Positions 35,985 to 45,644 are shown, counted from the first letter of the stretch. The stretch: DNA of 64,000 bases from an uncultured Desulfobacter sp. (GCF_963664415.1 NZ_OY761440.1:372001-436000); one strand, 5' to 3'. Numbers and translations: made by a program. The notes: generated by a model from the sequence alone, not told the origin.

Positions 35985-36665
35985 TTAACAATTCGGAATC
36001 TCTTCAATAGTTCTTAACCATTCATTGAAAAGAGGACATTCATTTCTAATTTTTTCTATACCGATTTCTTTGGCAATGGCCACTCCCATCGTTGTTTTCA
36101 GAAATTTCCCATTGACTGACCAGGCATCCAGGCGTTTGGAAGGAGCAGTCTCTGGATTATTATTGATTGCTTCGGGAGAACCACATTCAGATATGACCGC
36201 CGCAACTGTAGATTCATCTATGCCCAGTTGCCTGGCAAGAGTCCCGGCATCACTGAAAAGCAGTGCTTCAAATTCATGCACGGCTACGAACGGTATAAAT
36301 CGGCGTTCTGCCTGTTGGTCTGAAAAAAGCGAGGCAACTTGTTTTTTGGTAGCCTTATTGATCGTCTCGGCAATCTGAGAAGGAAGCGCTTGCTCTGATA
36401 CCAAATCAAGGCCTGGCCATTCCTTAGTTCCGTAATAATCTATAAATGTTGTAACATAGGTATCGGGCCGTTGTTTTAAATGCAGTTCCAGGTCCCTTTT
36501 GACACGGGAAAAACGAACATCACCACCCTTTTGTCCTGGCTTGGATACTTGAGTAGCATGCATCCCTATATTTTTATACCCTATATACGGTGCTAAGATA
36601 CTCTCAACAAAAATCTGCTCTGTTTTGCCTTCCACGATGGCTATCACTTCGGTGTAATTACTCAT
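35985..36665 (-). CDS. DUF4276 (TOPRIM-like) protein of an ATPase/nuclease pair
   Basis: 226 residues from the ATG at 36665, preferred because GGAGGGCC lies before it. Seen: IAIVEGKTEQIFVESIL with the acidic TOPRIM-type residue, TFIDYYG, and HEFEALLFSDAG, the signature of DUF4276. The gene overlaps the ATPase stop by 8 bases, so the two are coupled. AAA ATPase plus TOPRIM-like pairs (OLD, PARIS AriA/AriB with DUF4435) are anti-phage systems; whether this DUF4276 pair is one is inference. Confidence 0.75.
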   Translation of the reverse strand: MSNYTEVIAIVEGKTEQIFVESILAPYIGYKNIGMHATQVSKPGQKGGDVRFSRVKRDLELHLKQRPDTYVTTFIDYYGTKEWPGLDLVSEQALPSQIAETINKATKKQVASLFSDQQAERRFIPFVAVHEFEALLFSDAGTLARQLGIDESTVAAVISECGSPEAINNNPETAPSKRLDAWSVNGKFLKTTMGVAIAKEIGIEKIRNECPLFNEWLRTIEEIPNC

Positions 36666-37785
36666 AAACCGGCCCTCCTGCAATGACATTCTTTGACCAG
36701 AGTTCGCCTACTGAGTAATCTTCCAACCATGCAGAAAAGTCTTTTTCTTTCAGCCGTTTGAAAGTTGAAGCACCATCTTCTCGATTCACAACTATGGTAT
36801 CCTCAATGCCAAATTGATCAATAAGCGCAGGAGATTGAGTCGCCACAATGACCTGGGTCTGTTTTGAGGCAACCTGAATTAGTTCTCCAAGCACTATAAT
36901 CGCCGCCGGATGCAGGCCCAGTTCCGGTTCATCTATAATAATCGTGGAAGGTGGGTTCGGTTGTAATAGTGCCGTGGCAAGACAGATAAAGCGAATAGAA
37001 CCGTCCGATAGATGATAGGGCTGCATTGGAAAATTCGATCCTTTTTGATGCCAACTCAGTCGGACTTTTTCCGCCTCACCAAGTTTCTGTACATCCAACC
37101 GGAAATCATCAAAGAAAGGTGTGACCATACGGACGGCATCAACAATTCTTTTATAATAATCGTGTTCTTCATTTTTAAGATCTAAGAGGAACGGGGCAAC
37201 ATTCGCAGCATCGCCCCTTAGTTTATAATAGTCCTCAACGATCTCTGAGCGGCGCATCGGGGATGACGAACTGGTATCATGAAAATGGTAGACCATCCAA
37301 TTGGAGATGGATTCAAAAACAAAATGTCCTACTCCGTTCCATTGGCCGTCCCATGATTTTTCATTGCGTTCATCGTACAACCGGCTTTCTTTTGATGGGC
37401 TTCCGTAAGAACGCCACTCTGTTGTGACATACTTTCGTTCTTCAGCTATAAGGAAATTTTCGTCGGCGGTTGGTGTAAGCTCAAACCTATATGAATTAGG
37501 ACCCGTAGCATTACTACTGTAGGATGTAAAATCAAACCCCATTTCAATTTTTGAAGTCACCTTTGGTCCTTCAAAAAGAAAATTATCTGCTCCTCCACGC
37601 TCAAGAATAAATTTGCTGAAATTTTTCTGCGTCATTGCCATCAACATACGGAAAATCTGGACAAAATTGCTTTTTCCGGCTCCATTTGCACCAATAATGA
37701 CATTGAGGTCACCTAGTTTGAATTCATTGAGATCCTTAATGGATTTGAACCCCTTGACGGTCAGTTTTTCTAAAGCACCTCTCAT
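36658..37785 (-). CDS. AAA/ABC-type ATPase (RecF/SMC-like) of an ATPase/DUF4276 pair
   Basis: 375 residues. Walker A NVIIGANGAGKSNFVQIFR near residue 30-48, the ABC signature region YHLSDGSIRFICLATALLQ, Walker B TIIIDEPELGLHPAAI and the switch His-like VIVATQSPALIDQF. The fold is that of the AAA_21/OLD-type ATPases of overcoming-lysogenisation and related defence systems. It is the first gene of a two-gene unit with the DUF4276 protein. Confidence 0.8.
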   Translation of the reverse strand: MRGALEKLTVKGFKSIKDLNEFKLGDLNVIIGANGAGKSNFVQIFRMLMAMTQKNFSKFILERGGADNFLFEGPKVTSKIEMGFDFTSYSSNATGPNSYRFELTPTADENFLIAEERKYVTTEWRSYGSPSKESRLYDERNEKSWDGQWNGVGHFVFESISNWMVYHFHDTSSSSPMRRSEIVEDYYKLRGDAANVAPFLLDLKNEEHDYYKRIVDAVRMVTPFFDDFRLDVQKLGEAEKVRLSWHQKGSNFPMQPYHLSDGSIRFICLATALLQPNPPSTIIIDEPELGLHPAAIIVLGELIQVASKQTQVIVATQSPALIDQFGIEDTIVVNREDGASTFKRLKEKDFSAWLEDYSVGELWSKNVIAGGPVYE

Positions 37786-38419
37786 GGCATGTACTCCAAA
37801 ACATTTCTTTGTATTCCATATGTTCTATGGTTCATTCTATCTTCCACCCTTCCGGATTCTATATTTTTTCATCACCAAGTGTCTGTGCTAAACCAAGGTG
37901 CTTGCATATTTTACTAATTGATAACCATCAGCCATTCAAAATGGTCCATGTAATAATCCTAATGGGGGGTTATATATTAATCATTTCGGAAGTTTGCAAC
38001 TTACAAAGACTCATTCCTCCAATCCCAAAACAAGATCTTTCACAATATGCAAGAACCATGTCTATGTCAAAGGATTTTGGCATCAGGGTTGATGATCTAA
38101 ACAATGCGATAATAGCTTAATATCCTAGAACGAAATGAGTAATGCCAAAGCGTTGACTGATGGTATTTAACTGGACCGGCAAGATTTTGGATAAGGCGAT
38201 CAATTCCCCCAAAAAGAATTAGGAGATTGAATCCGACGTCAGTGAACCCTATAACCCGTAGGGCTCGCTTTTTTGACAACAAATTTTGACCGGCTAAAAA
38301 TATTTCCAAAAGAGCAGACTACCTCCAAAACAAGGACCATTTCCCAGGTGAAAATCCCCCCGGACTCCCTGTAACTCATGTCAGAAAAAATCTTTATTTT
38401 TGAAAGAGTTTATACTTTG
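37786..38419. other. 634-bp intergenic region, no gene supported
   Basis: Frames of 70-103 codons exist on both strands but have no ribosome sites and no family character. The stretch probably holds the promoter of the ATPase unit at its left end and separates it from mazEF. Confidence 0.4.
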
Positions 38420-38448
38420 TTGACACATCCTCTTTTGCGCCATAATAT
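38420..38448 (+). promoter_or_regulatory. Sigma-70 promoter of mazEF
   Basis: TTGACA (38420-38425), 17-base spacer, TAATAT (38443-38448). The start point would be near 38455, about 30 bases before mazE. Confidence 0.7.
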
Positions 38449-38484
38449 GTTAATACAATGTTTCAACTTTCAAGGGAGGACGAA

Positions 38485-38745
38485 ATGACAGAACTGGTTA
38501 TAAAAAAATGGGGCAATAGCTTGGCTGCCAGGATACCAAAAGTAATCGCTGATATGGTTCAGCTCGAAAAAGATCAGCCCGTTACCATTGAGGCGAAAGG
38601 CGGCAGGATTATTATTACCCCGATCCAGAAGAGAAAAGAGTATACGCTTGACGAACTTTTAGACCAATGTGATCCTAAGGATGTTGCCTTAGATGCTGAG
38701 GATAGGTCATGGTTGAATGACAAGCCTGTAGGAAAGGAATGGTAA
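38485..38745 (+). CDS. mazE: MazE-family antitoxin
   Basis: 86 residues from the ATG at 38485, preceded by AAGGGAGGACG; an in-frame ATG at 38458 has no ribosome site. AbrB/MazE swapped-hairpin DNA-binding N-terminus (IKKWGNSLAARIPKVIADMV, PVTIEAKGGRIIITPI), then an acidic C-terminal tail that would wrap the toxin. Overlaps the toxin start by one base (TAATG). Expected to repress its own promoter. Confidence 0.9.
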   Translation: MTELVIKKWGNSLAARIPKVIADMVQLEKDQPVTIEAKGGRIIITPIQKRKEYTLDELLDQCDPKDVALDAEDRSWLNDKPVGKEW

Positions 38746-39098
38746 TGGCCGAAAAATCGGAAAAACAGCAATATATTCCTAAACGTGGGGATCTTGTCTG
38801 GACAGACTTTGACCCTGCAGCCGGTCACGAACAGATGGGACATCGGCCGGCCCTGGTCCTTTCTCCTGCGGTTTTTAACAAAAAAACTTTGCTGGCGTTA
38901 GTAGCCCCGGTTACAAGCCGGGTTCGAGGTCATGGTTTTGAAGTAGCTCTAACTGGTAAAAAGATTTCTGGAGTTGTCCTTTGCCACCAAGTCAAGACAA
39001 TTGATTTTGTGGAAAGAGGTTTGAAATTTGCTGAAAAGGCCCCGGCTTCTGCGGTAAGTGAATCCTTGGCTAAAGTAAGGGCTATTGTTTCCGAATAG
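38745..39098 (+). CDS. mazF: MazF-family mRNA interferase toxin
   Basis: 117 residues from the ATG at 38745, which has AGGAAAGG at a good distance; an ATG at 38739 is too close to it. PemK/MazF fold: PKRGDLVWTDFDPAAGHEQM, GHRPALVLSPAVFN, ALVAPVTSRVRG with the catalytic Thr/Ser-Arg region, and KTIDFVERGLKF. Cleaves single-stranded mRNA at short motifs when released from MazE. Confidence 0.92.
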   Translation: MAEKSEKQQYIPKRGDLVWTDFDPAAGHEQMGHRPALVLSPAVFNKKTLLALVAPVTSRVRGHGFEVALTGKKISGVVLCHQVKTIDFVERGLKFAEKAPASAVSESLAKVRAIVSE

Positions 39099-39399
39099 GT
39101 GTGGACTTTTACCAGTTCGGACCTTTTTTTATCAAAAAAATCCCCCAGACTTTCCTGTTACTCCAGAGCATTTCCAACACTAAAGCTCACCCTCTGGATT
39201 GAGGGTGTCCTGAGCACTGGAAAAAGAAGTGAGTGCCATTATTGACAGGCCTGTTGACGACACATGATACCATTAATGCTCTCTCACAAATTACTTATTT
39301 TTGGAGGCTGCGAGTTGGGGATTCCGGTCATCTATGGCACCGTCTCCCAATTCATCCTGACAGGAGTCTGGCATCTCCAGTCAAAGGCGCATGTAATTT
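39099..39399. other. 301-bp gap at the boundary of the accessory region
   Basis: No gene. A T-rich stretch at 39122-39128 after the mazF stop may terminate mazEF transcription. It ends at the integrase remnant. Confidence 0.4.
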
Positions 39400-39708
39400 T
39401 TAGGTTATATCCAAAGGGCTCTTGGCTTCTTTCAAGGTCATGGACGGCACGGTCTGAGTATATATCATGGTGGTTCGCACATCGCTATGGCCAAGCAGGG
39501 TCTGTATAGTACGAATATCATAATTGGCCTGAAGCAGATGGCTTGCAAAGCTATGCCTGAATGTGTGTGCGGTTGCCCGTTTTGTTAATTGGGCTTTGTT
39601 CACTGCTTTTTTGATCGCTTTCTGAACGTGGGATTCATGAAAATGGTATCGTCTGAATTCCTTGGTGTCGGCAACTTCAGTCAGAAACGGAAATGGGGAA
39701 ATGGGCGG
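39400..39708 (-). pseudogene. C-terminal remnant of an integron-type integrase
   Basis: About 100 residues of a tyrosine recombinase are readable with no start codon: EFRRYHFHESHVQKAIKKAV, HTFRHSFASHLL, YDIRTIQTLLGHSDVRTTMI then YTQ, and the end KEAKSPLDIT. The R/H patch (HTFRH), the GHSD box and the catalytic Tyr (MIYT) are intact, and the wording around RRYHFHES and YDIRTIQ is that of IntI rather than XerC/D. The gene is cut at its 5' side by the RAYT duplication that begins at 39709. In integrons attI lies 5' of intI, so it would have been to the right, where attC-like sites are found. Confidence 0.7.
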
Positions 39709-39823
39709 GGAAATGGGGACAGGCGAATTATGCCTTTACACAGTACATGCAATTTGCTATTAAATTTTACGACGTTGCAGGAAGACGGTTTTTTAAATGA
39801 AACCAAAATGAAAGGAATCAACA

Positions 39824-40747
39824 ATGCCACGCACACCCAGATTGATGTTAAAGGGAGAAGAAAGCGTATATCATGTAATGTCCCGCACTGCGTTACCGGG
39901 ATACCCTTTCGGAGACGTAGAAAAAGATTATATGGTGCAGTTGATTCAACAATTAAGTCGCTTGTATTTTGTTGAAATATTTGGCTATTGCATTATGGGC
40001 AACCACTTCCATCTTTTGGTTCGTGTATTTTCCAGTGACAGGTACTCGGATGATGAGATTAAACAACGATACCTGGCTTTTTTTGGTGAGGATCAGGATT
40101 TTCAAGTCATGCGTATTGATACTTACAGAAAAAAATGGTCAAATTTATCTGAGTTTATAAAAGAGATAAAACAGACCTTTTCCAGGTTTTATAATAAGCT
40201 GCATAATAGGCGCGGAACCCTTTGGGGAGACCGTTTTAAAAGCGTGATTGTAGAAAAAGGAGAAACATTGATAAACTGCCTTGCCTATATTGATTTAAAT
40301 CCTGTAAGGGCAGGCATTGTCAAGCGTCCTGAGCAATATCGGTTCAGCTCCTTGGGTTATCATCTACAAACAGACAATTCTTATGATTTCCTTTCTCTTG
40401 ATTTTGGACTAAAAGAATTTGGTCAGATGTCAGATCAAGAACGTCTTGAGACCTATCGTGGGTATGTATATGAAGCAGGAGCAGTAAACACTTCAGAAAA
40501 AGAACAAGATGTTATTGAAGAAAGAATTATTGAAACAGAGCGTAAAAAAGAATACAAAATTACACGAATAGATCGTTTTAAAAATAGAACAAGATATTTT
40601 ACTGATTCAGGCATTATCGGTTCCAAAGCCTTTGTTTCAAAGACCTATGCATATTTTAAAAGACCAGGAAAAACAAATCAAAAAAATCCACGGCAAGTCG
40701 CAGGATTAAATGGGATATATTCCTTAAAGCGTTTAACTGAAATGTAA
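39824..40747 (+). CDS. RAYT-type Y1 (IS200-like) transposase, copy 1
   Basis: 307 residues of the TnpA_REP family. HUH motif in IMGNHFHLLVRVF (residue about 60-72), opening MPRTPRLMLKGEESVYHVMS, and the helix with KQTFSRFYNKLHNRRGTLWG DRFKS region typical of REP-associated tyrosine transposases. AAAGGAA precedes the ATG. These enzymes cut and rejoin single strands at hairpin repeats. Intact and nearly identical to copy 2. Confidence 0.88.
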   Translation: MPRTPRLMLKGEESVYHVMSRTALPGYPFGDVEKDYMVQLIQQLSRLYFVEIFGYCIMGNHFHLLVRVFSSDRYSDDEIKQRYLAFFGEDQDFQVMRIDTYRKKWSNLSEFIKEIKQTFSRFYNKLHNRRGTLWGDRFKSVIVEKGETLINCLAYIDLNPVRAGIVKRPEQYRFSSLGYHLQTDNSYDFLSLDFGLKEFGQMSDQERLETYRGYVYEAGAVNTSEKEQDVIEERIIETERKKEYKITRIDRFKNRTRYFTDSGIIGSKAFVSKTYAYFKRPGKTNQKNPRQVAGLNGIYSLKRLTEM

Positions 40748-40949
40748 AATACCTTGGTAAAGGCATAATTGGTTCACCGCTGTGGTGTCTTCGCAGCCTG
40801 TTTAGGTGATCGGAATGTAACTTTTGGGCATACAGGAAATGGGGACAGGCGAATTATGCCTTTACACAGTACATGCAATTTGCTATTAAATTTTACGACG
40901 TTGCAGGAAGACGGTTTTTTAAATGAAACCAAAATGAAAGGAATCAACA

Positions 40950-41873
40950 ATGCCACGCACACCCAGATTGATGTTAAAGGGAGAAGAAAGCGTATATCAT
41001 GTAATGTCCCGCACTGCGTTACCGGGATACCCTTTCGGAGACGTAGAAAAAGATTATATGGTGCAGTTGATTCAACAATTAAGTCGCTTGTATTTTGTTG
41101 AAATATTTGGCTATTGCATTATGGGCAACCACTTCCATCTTTTGGTTCGTGTATTTTCCAGTGACAGGTACTCGGATGATGAGATTAAACAACGATACCT
41201 GGCTTTTTTTGGTGAGGATCAGGATTTTCAAGTCATGCGTATTGATACTTACAGAAAAAAATGGTCAAATTTATCTGAGTTTATAAAAGAGATAAAACAG
41301 ACCTTTTCCAGGTTTTATAATAAGCTGCATAATAGGCGCGGAACCCTTTGGGGAGACCGTTTTAAAAGCGTGATTGTAGAAAAAGGAGAAACATTGATAA
41401 ACTGCCTTGCCTATATTGATTTAAATCCTGTAAGGGCAGGCATTGTCAAGCGTCCTGAGCAATATCGGTTCAGCTCCTTGGGTTATCATCTACAAACAGA
41501 CAATTCTTATGATTTCCTTTCTCTTGATTTTGGACTAAAAGAATTTGGTCAGATGTCAGATCAAGAACGTCTTGAGACCTATCGTGGGTATATATATGAA
41601 GCAGGAGCAGTAAACACTTCAGAAAAAGAACAAGATGTTATTGAAGAAAGAATTATTGAAACAGAGCGTAAAAAAGAATACAAAATTACACGAATAGATC
41701 GTTTTAAAAATAGAACAAGATATTTTACTGATTCAGGCATTATCGGTTCCAAAGCCTTTGTTTCAAAGACCTATGCATATTTTAAAAGACCAGGAAAAAC
41801 AAATCAAAAAAATCCACGGCAAGTCGCAGGATTAAATGGGATATATTCCTTAAAGCGTTTAACTGAAATGTAA
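40950..41873 (+). CDS. RAYT-type Y1 (IS200-like) transposase, copy 2
   Basis: 307 residues, identical to copy 1 except Val to Ile in TYRGY(V/I)YEAG. Same upstream and downstream sequence because the whole 1126-bp unit is duplicated. Either copy should be active. Confidence 0.88.
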   Translation: MPRTPRLMLKGEESVYHVMSRTALPGYPFGDVEKDYMVQLIQQLSRLYFVEIFGYCIMGNHFHLLVRVFSSDRYSDDEIKQRYLAFFGEDQDFQVMRIDTYRKKWSNLSEFIKEIKQTFSRFYNKLHNRRGTLWGDRFKSVIVEKGETLINCLAYIDLNPVRAGIVKRPEQYRFSSLGYHLQTDNSYDFLSLDFGLKEFGQMSDQERLETYRGYIYEAGAVNTSEKEQDVIEERIIETERKKEYKITRIDRFKNRTRYFTDSGIIGSKAFVSKTYAYFKRPGKTNQKNPRQVAGLNGIYSLKRLTEM

Positions 41874-42319
41874 AATACCTTGGTAAAGGCATAATTGGTT
41901 CACCGCTGTGGTGTCTTCGCAGCCTGTTTAGGTGATCGGAATGTAACTTTTGGGCATACGGCTTTTGTTAGCAATTGAAGGCTCTTTTAGAAAAACATCT
42001 AAGACCTTGAAGTCCGCTCGAAAGAAAAAAATGGGATTATAAATAATCAAATGACTAATAACATTAAAAAAAATCCTTTTTATAATGACATCCGTCAAAT
42101 CCTTCAAACAGCACGTGCCAAGGCCTATTCTGCTGTAAATACGGCTATGGTAGAAACTTACTGGCTGGTTGGCAAACGTATTTTCGAAGAGGAGCAAGAT
42201 GGAAAAAAACGAGCAGAATATGGTCAAGAGTTGATCAAAAAATTGTCTGTCGAGCTGCAATCCGAGTTTGGTAAAGGCTTCTCAGTTGCAAACCTTAAAA
42301 ATTTCAGACAATTTTATTT

Positions 42320-43351
42320 GGCTCATGTTGCGTTTCAAGGTCTTATTTGACCAAAAGTTCGACAAGCGAATGGAGCAGGGCCTTTCCCCGTTTGCCGACG
42401 TTATGAACGAACTCGAAAAAACCGAGATAGAACGGGAGCTTCTCTTGTGAGATGCCTCGATGAGGACGCAACCAACCACGTAGCAAGGACCAGAAGCCTT
42501 CCATGGTATTGACATGGACTTCATGGAAACCATCGCCATCCTCGTCTCTGGCGTATTCTCCAGCCCCGTGATTCACGCTCTTATGCTTGTACCCCCACTC
42601 GGTTAATCGATTGTAGATCGCATATTCATCAGTGTAAATCAAAGTCCCCGGCAAAACGGTCGACTTTACCAAGGGCTCAATAGTTACCCTGCGAACATTA
42701 GCAAGCATTTGAATCACTACCAGACCGCATCGCTGAATCATACCGAATACAGGTGGTTTCTCTTTTTCCAATGTACCCCGCCCACGAGCACCTCGTAAAC
42801 GATTTCGACGGCCTTCCCTGCCTTTTCGGGCTACTGCTTCGGGATTGCCTTTATGCCCTGCTACAATGTAGACCTCATCACATTCAACTTCGTCTCCAAG
42901 GGTTACTTGAGGCTTTTTTTTATCACGCCTTCACGAAGTTGGGTGGTCATCCTTTGAACATCAGTGCGGTCCAGGTCCAGTTCTTTGGCAATTTGCTTGT
43001 TGGACAAGTTCAACCCCATGAAATACAGACACAATATCCATACCTTGAGGGGTTGGTGATGTCCAGCGAAGATGGTGCCTGTAAGGTCATCAAACCGTTT
43101 GCCGCAATTTTTACATTCATAACGTTGTCTGGCAGGTTCTTTTTCATCAAAACCCCTTTTGATTACTCGTTTGGAATCACAATACGGACATTGACGTCCT
43201 TCCGGCCAGCGCAACTCCCGAACAGTGTTGTAACATTGCGTATCATCAATCAGAGTCTTTATGTTTACTTGCATCCGTTGGGCCCCTATGGTGAATTGGG
43301 TCAAAAAGTTCACCATCTAACATTTCAAGCCCCTGATACGCAACATGAGCC
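42320..43351 (-). mobile_element. IS1595-family element, copy 1
   Basis: 1032 bp, terminal inverted repeats starting GGCTCATGTTGCGT at both ends, flanked by a perfect 8-bp target duplication TTTTATTT (42312-42319 and 43352-43359). Encodes one transposase in two overlapping frames. Inserted in the yhcG gene. Differs from copy 2 (61986-63017) by one base noticed, C at 43166 versus T at 62832. Confidence 0.93.
42343..43316 (-). CDS. IS1595-family transposase, split by a -1 frame change at A8
   Basis: The N-terminal part (42903-43316, 137 residues) has a zinc ribbon CPYCDSKRVIKRGF ... CKNCGKRF and a helix-turn-helix (SNKQIAKELDLDRTDV). The C-terminal part (from about 42910 down to 42343) holds GDEVECDEVYIVAGHKGNPE with the first catalytic Asp, YTDEYAIYNRL with the second, and HVNTMEGFWSLLRGWLRPHR with the Glu/His region of the ISXO2-like DDE domain. 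The parts join by a -1 shift at eight A (42914-42921, complement). Both element copies have the same arrangement, so programmed frameshifting or transcript slippage is plausible. Confidence 0.85.
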
Positions 43352-43769
43352 TTTTATTTAACTTTCCCCGAAGGCACAAAAGGCTACACACTGTGTAGCC
43401 AATTGAGTTGGTCCCATATCCGCCTTATTATGCGAATCGATAATGAAAAGACACGAAACTATTATCTCACAGAAAGTAAGGCAGAAAATTGGAGCGTCCG
43501 CCAACTACAACGCAATATCAATTCCTGTTTTTATGAAAGGTTGCTCTCTTCATCTGAGGGTAAAAAGAAACCAGCCATTGATGCCCAGAAAATAAAAACA
43601 GAAACAAGAGATTTTATCAAGGACCCTTATGTACTGGAATTTCTAAATTTATCGGAAAATGCTCAGTTACTGGAATCCCGCTTTGAGCAAGCAATTCTCT
43701 CAAATTTGCAGGCATTTCTTTTAGAAATGGGTAAAGGCTTTTCTTTTGTCGCCAGACAGTTCAGAATTA

Positions 43770-45202
43770 TAGTTCCGGTCATATGACTTGATACTTTCAT
43801 CAATTTCATATAGTATAATCGCTCCGAAGTTTACCTAAAATAAGGAGCAGAGCCATGGCCCAAGGCAAAGCGCTTACACCAGAAGAGAAAAAAGCAATAG
43901 TGGCCTTAAAAAAATATTTTGACCGCACTATAGATGATCTTGAGGAACAGAAAGAATTAAGTGCGCAGAGGGTGTCAAATGCTCTTGGGTTTGGTTTAGC
44001 GACGGTGAAAAGGACTATGGCCGACCATAGCCGTGGTGTAAATTTTGATAACGAATTGATTATATATAGAGGACGACCACAACGAGCACTTTCCGATTCG
44101 GTGCAGACAATTGTTCGAGAATACATACGCAATGCCAATAAAGAAGGTGCGTATATGACACTTGAAACGCTGTGGCAGTATCTCGAAGAAGTTGCGCCTG
44201 AACAGGAATTTAGCATCCGGACATTAGGCCGGGCACTTGATCGTTGGGGATTTACATTCGGTAAAGGGATACGTACTCAGCGGTTTAAAGAAAAAGACCA
44301 TGTTGTGGTAGCCAGACAACGCTACCTCCGGAGAAAAAGGGCAAATCGAAAGGGCAAAGGGACTATTCGTCCTGAAGTTTATCTGGACGAGTCCTATGTG
44401 AACAAAAATCACAGTACGGATTTTGTGTGGTACTACGACGATGATGGGCCATGGATTCAAAAGCCTACCGAAAAAGGGGAACGCTTGATAATAATGAATG
44501 CAATCACTAAGGACGGTTGGGTTTCCGGTGCCAAGGTGACTTTCAAAAGCACTCGAAAAACTGGAGACTACCACGGACAGATGAATCAAGCGATGTTCTC
44601 CAAGTGGTTTGAAGAAAAGTTGCTTCCAAATATCCCTGCTCGCTCGCTAATAATCATGGATAATGCTGCTTATCATAATGTCTTGTCACCAGTCTCAGCA
44701 CCAACCCCTTTATGTAAAAAGGAGAAAATTCGATCCTGGTTGGAGAAAAATAATTTTCCCGTAAAGGAAGATTGCTTAAAGGCTGAACTGGTTGATATTT
44801 TGACAAGAGTTGGACCGCAACCGACATATTTATTGGACGAACTAGCTGATAAACAAGGGCATGAGGTCTTAAGGACACCACCTTATCATCCCGAGTTACA
44901 ACCAATAGAGACATGTTGGGGCATTGTGAAAAATGAAATTGGCCGCAATTGTGATTTTACAATGAATAATTTAATTCAGCAGCTTGAAAATGCGTTTGGC
45001 AAGGTTACCGCCAAGACCTGCGCTGGGTTAATAAGGAAAACTCGTGATATTGAAGATGCCTTTTGGCGGGACGATGCTGCTCTTGATGAACAAAATTGAG
45101 GATCGAGGTAACTGGAATAGTTACTCTGTCTCTTGGGTAAACTTCGAGTGCGACTATACTACACGATTTGGGGTAAAGTATCAAGTCATATGACCGGAAC
45201 TA
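43770..45202 (+). mobile_element. IS630-family element
   Basis: Perfect 28-bp terminal inverted repeats (43770-43797 and 45175-45202, beginning TAGTTCCGGTCATATGAC) flanked by a TA duplication (43768-43769 and 45203-45204), the target of this family. Inserted in the nuclease-core part of the interrupted yhcG gene; excision with one TA restores the frame. Confidence 0.93.
43855..45099 (+). CDS. IS630-family transposase
   Basis: 414 residues in one frame. N-terminal helix-turn-helix (about 30-65, SAQRVSNALGFGLATVKR), then the DDE domain: RPEVYLDESYVNKNHS, LIIMDNAAYHNV, and YHPELQPIETCWGIVKNEI with the Glu. AAGGAG sits just before the ATG. Appears complete and potentially active. Confidence 0.93.
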   Translation: MAQGKALTPEEKKAIVALKKYFDRTIDDLEEQKELSAQRVSNALGFGLATVKRTMADHSRGVNFDNELIIYRGRPQRALSDSVQTIVREYIRNANKEGAYMTLETLWQYLEEVAPEQEFSIRTLGRALDRWGFTFGKGIRTQRFKEKDHVVVARQRYLRRKRANRKGKGTIRPEVYLDESYVNKNHSTDFVWYYDDDGPWIQKPTEKGERLIIMNAITKDGWVSGAKVTFKSTRKTGDYHGQMNQAMFSKWFEEKLLPNIPARSLIIMDNAAYHNVLSPVSAPTPLCKKEKIRSWLEKNNFPVKEDCLKAELVDILTRVGPQPTYLLDELADKQGHEVLRTPPYHPELQPIETCWGIVKNEIGRNCDFTMNNLIQQLENAFGKVTAKTCAGLIRKTRDIEDAFWRDDAALDEQN

Positions 45203-45596
45203 TAGTACCGAGACTAGTCATTTTTATGTTGATCTCGTTTTTTATAACTATCTGTTGAAATGTTTTGTCATTATTGATCTGAAGACTGGTAAACTCACCC
45301 ACCAGGATATCGGTCAGATGGATATGTATGTACGTATGTTTGATGACCTTAAACGTGGCAATGATGATAATCCTACTATCGGCATCATTCTTTGCAGCGA
45401 CAAAGAAGAAACATTGGTCAGATACTCTGTTCTCAAAGACAGTGAGCAGCTTTTTGCTTCTAAATATAAATTAGTACTGCCAACAGAGAAGGAACTTGAA
45501 GCTGAATTGGCAAGGGAGTGCCTGCGGATTGAAGCACATAGCAACAGGGAAGATCAATAGTACAAGGCCCAACGACTCCGGAGGTTTCGACACTTA

Positions 45597-45644
45597 GTCT
45601 AACCAGAAAATGCACCGGATAAACCGGTGATTTTCGCGTTGTGC
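45597..45644 (+). other. attC-like recombination site A
   Basis: GTCTAAC (45597-45603, RYYYAAC core) and CGTTGTGC (45637-45644, GTT core) flank an imperfect stem: GAAAATGCACCGG (45606-45618) against CCGGTGATTTTC (45624-45635), with one unpaired G in the left arm, as in the extrahelical bases of integron attC sites. It lies just after the yhcG stop codon. A near copy is at 57049. A terminator-like hairpin is the alternative reading. Confidence 0.55.

Larger units (their letters stand above)
39709..41959. repeat. Tandem duplication of a 1126-bp RAYT unit
   Basis: 39709-40834 is repeated at 40835-41959. The only base difference noticed is G at 40466 versus A at 41592. The unit begins GGAAATGGGGACAGGC and contains one RAYT gene flanked by an inverted pair, AATTATGCCTTTAC (about 39726) and GTAAAGGCATAATT (about 40755). 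The copies abut with no target duplication, which points to tandem amplification of one insertion rather than two insertions. Confidence 0.9.
42051..45560 (+). pseudogene. yhcG-type PDDEXK nuclease (DUF1016) interrupted by IS1595 and IS630 elements
   Basis: Three coding pieces: 42051-42319, 43360-43769 and 45205-45560. Joining them after removing each element and one target copy gives a continuous frame: NFRQFYLTFPEG across the first joint and RQFRISTETSHFYVDLVFYN across the second. The product (about 345 residues) has the DUF1016 N-terminal helical domain (ETYWLVGKRIFEEEQ), the SWSHIRLIMRIDNEKTRNYY motif and the C-terminal nuclease core (FYVDLVFYNYLLKCFVIIDL, GQMDMY). YhcG proteins are restriction-type accessory nucleases often found with DNA-modification loci. 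An attC-like site follows at 45597. A second, intact homologue is at 52139. Confidence 0.88.

Noticed and set aside
42753..43361. Long open frame on the plus strand over the IS1595 copy (also 62419-63186)
   Set aside because: It is antisense to the transposase, has no ribosome site, and repeats in both copies only because the element is repeated.
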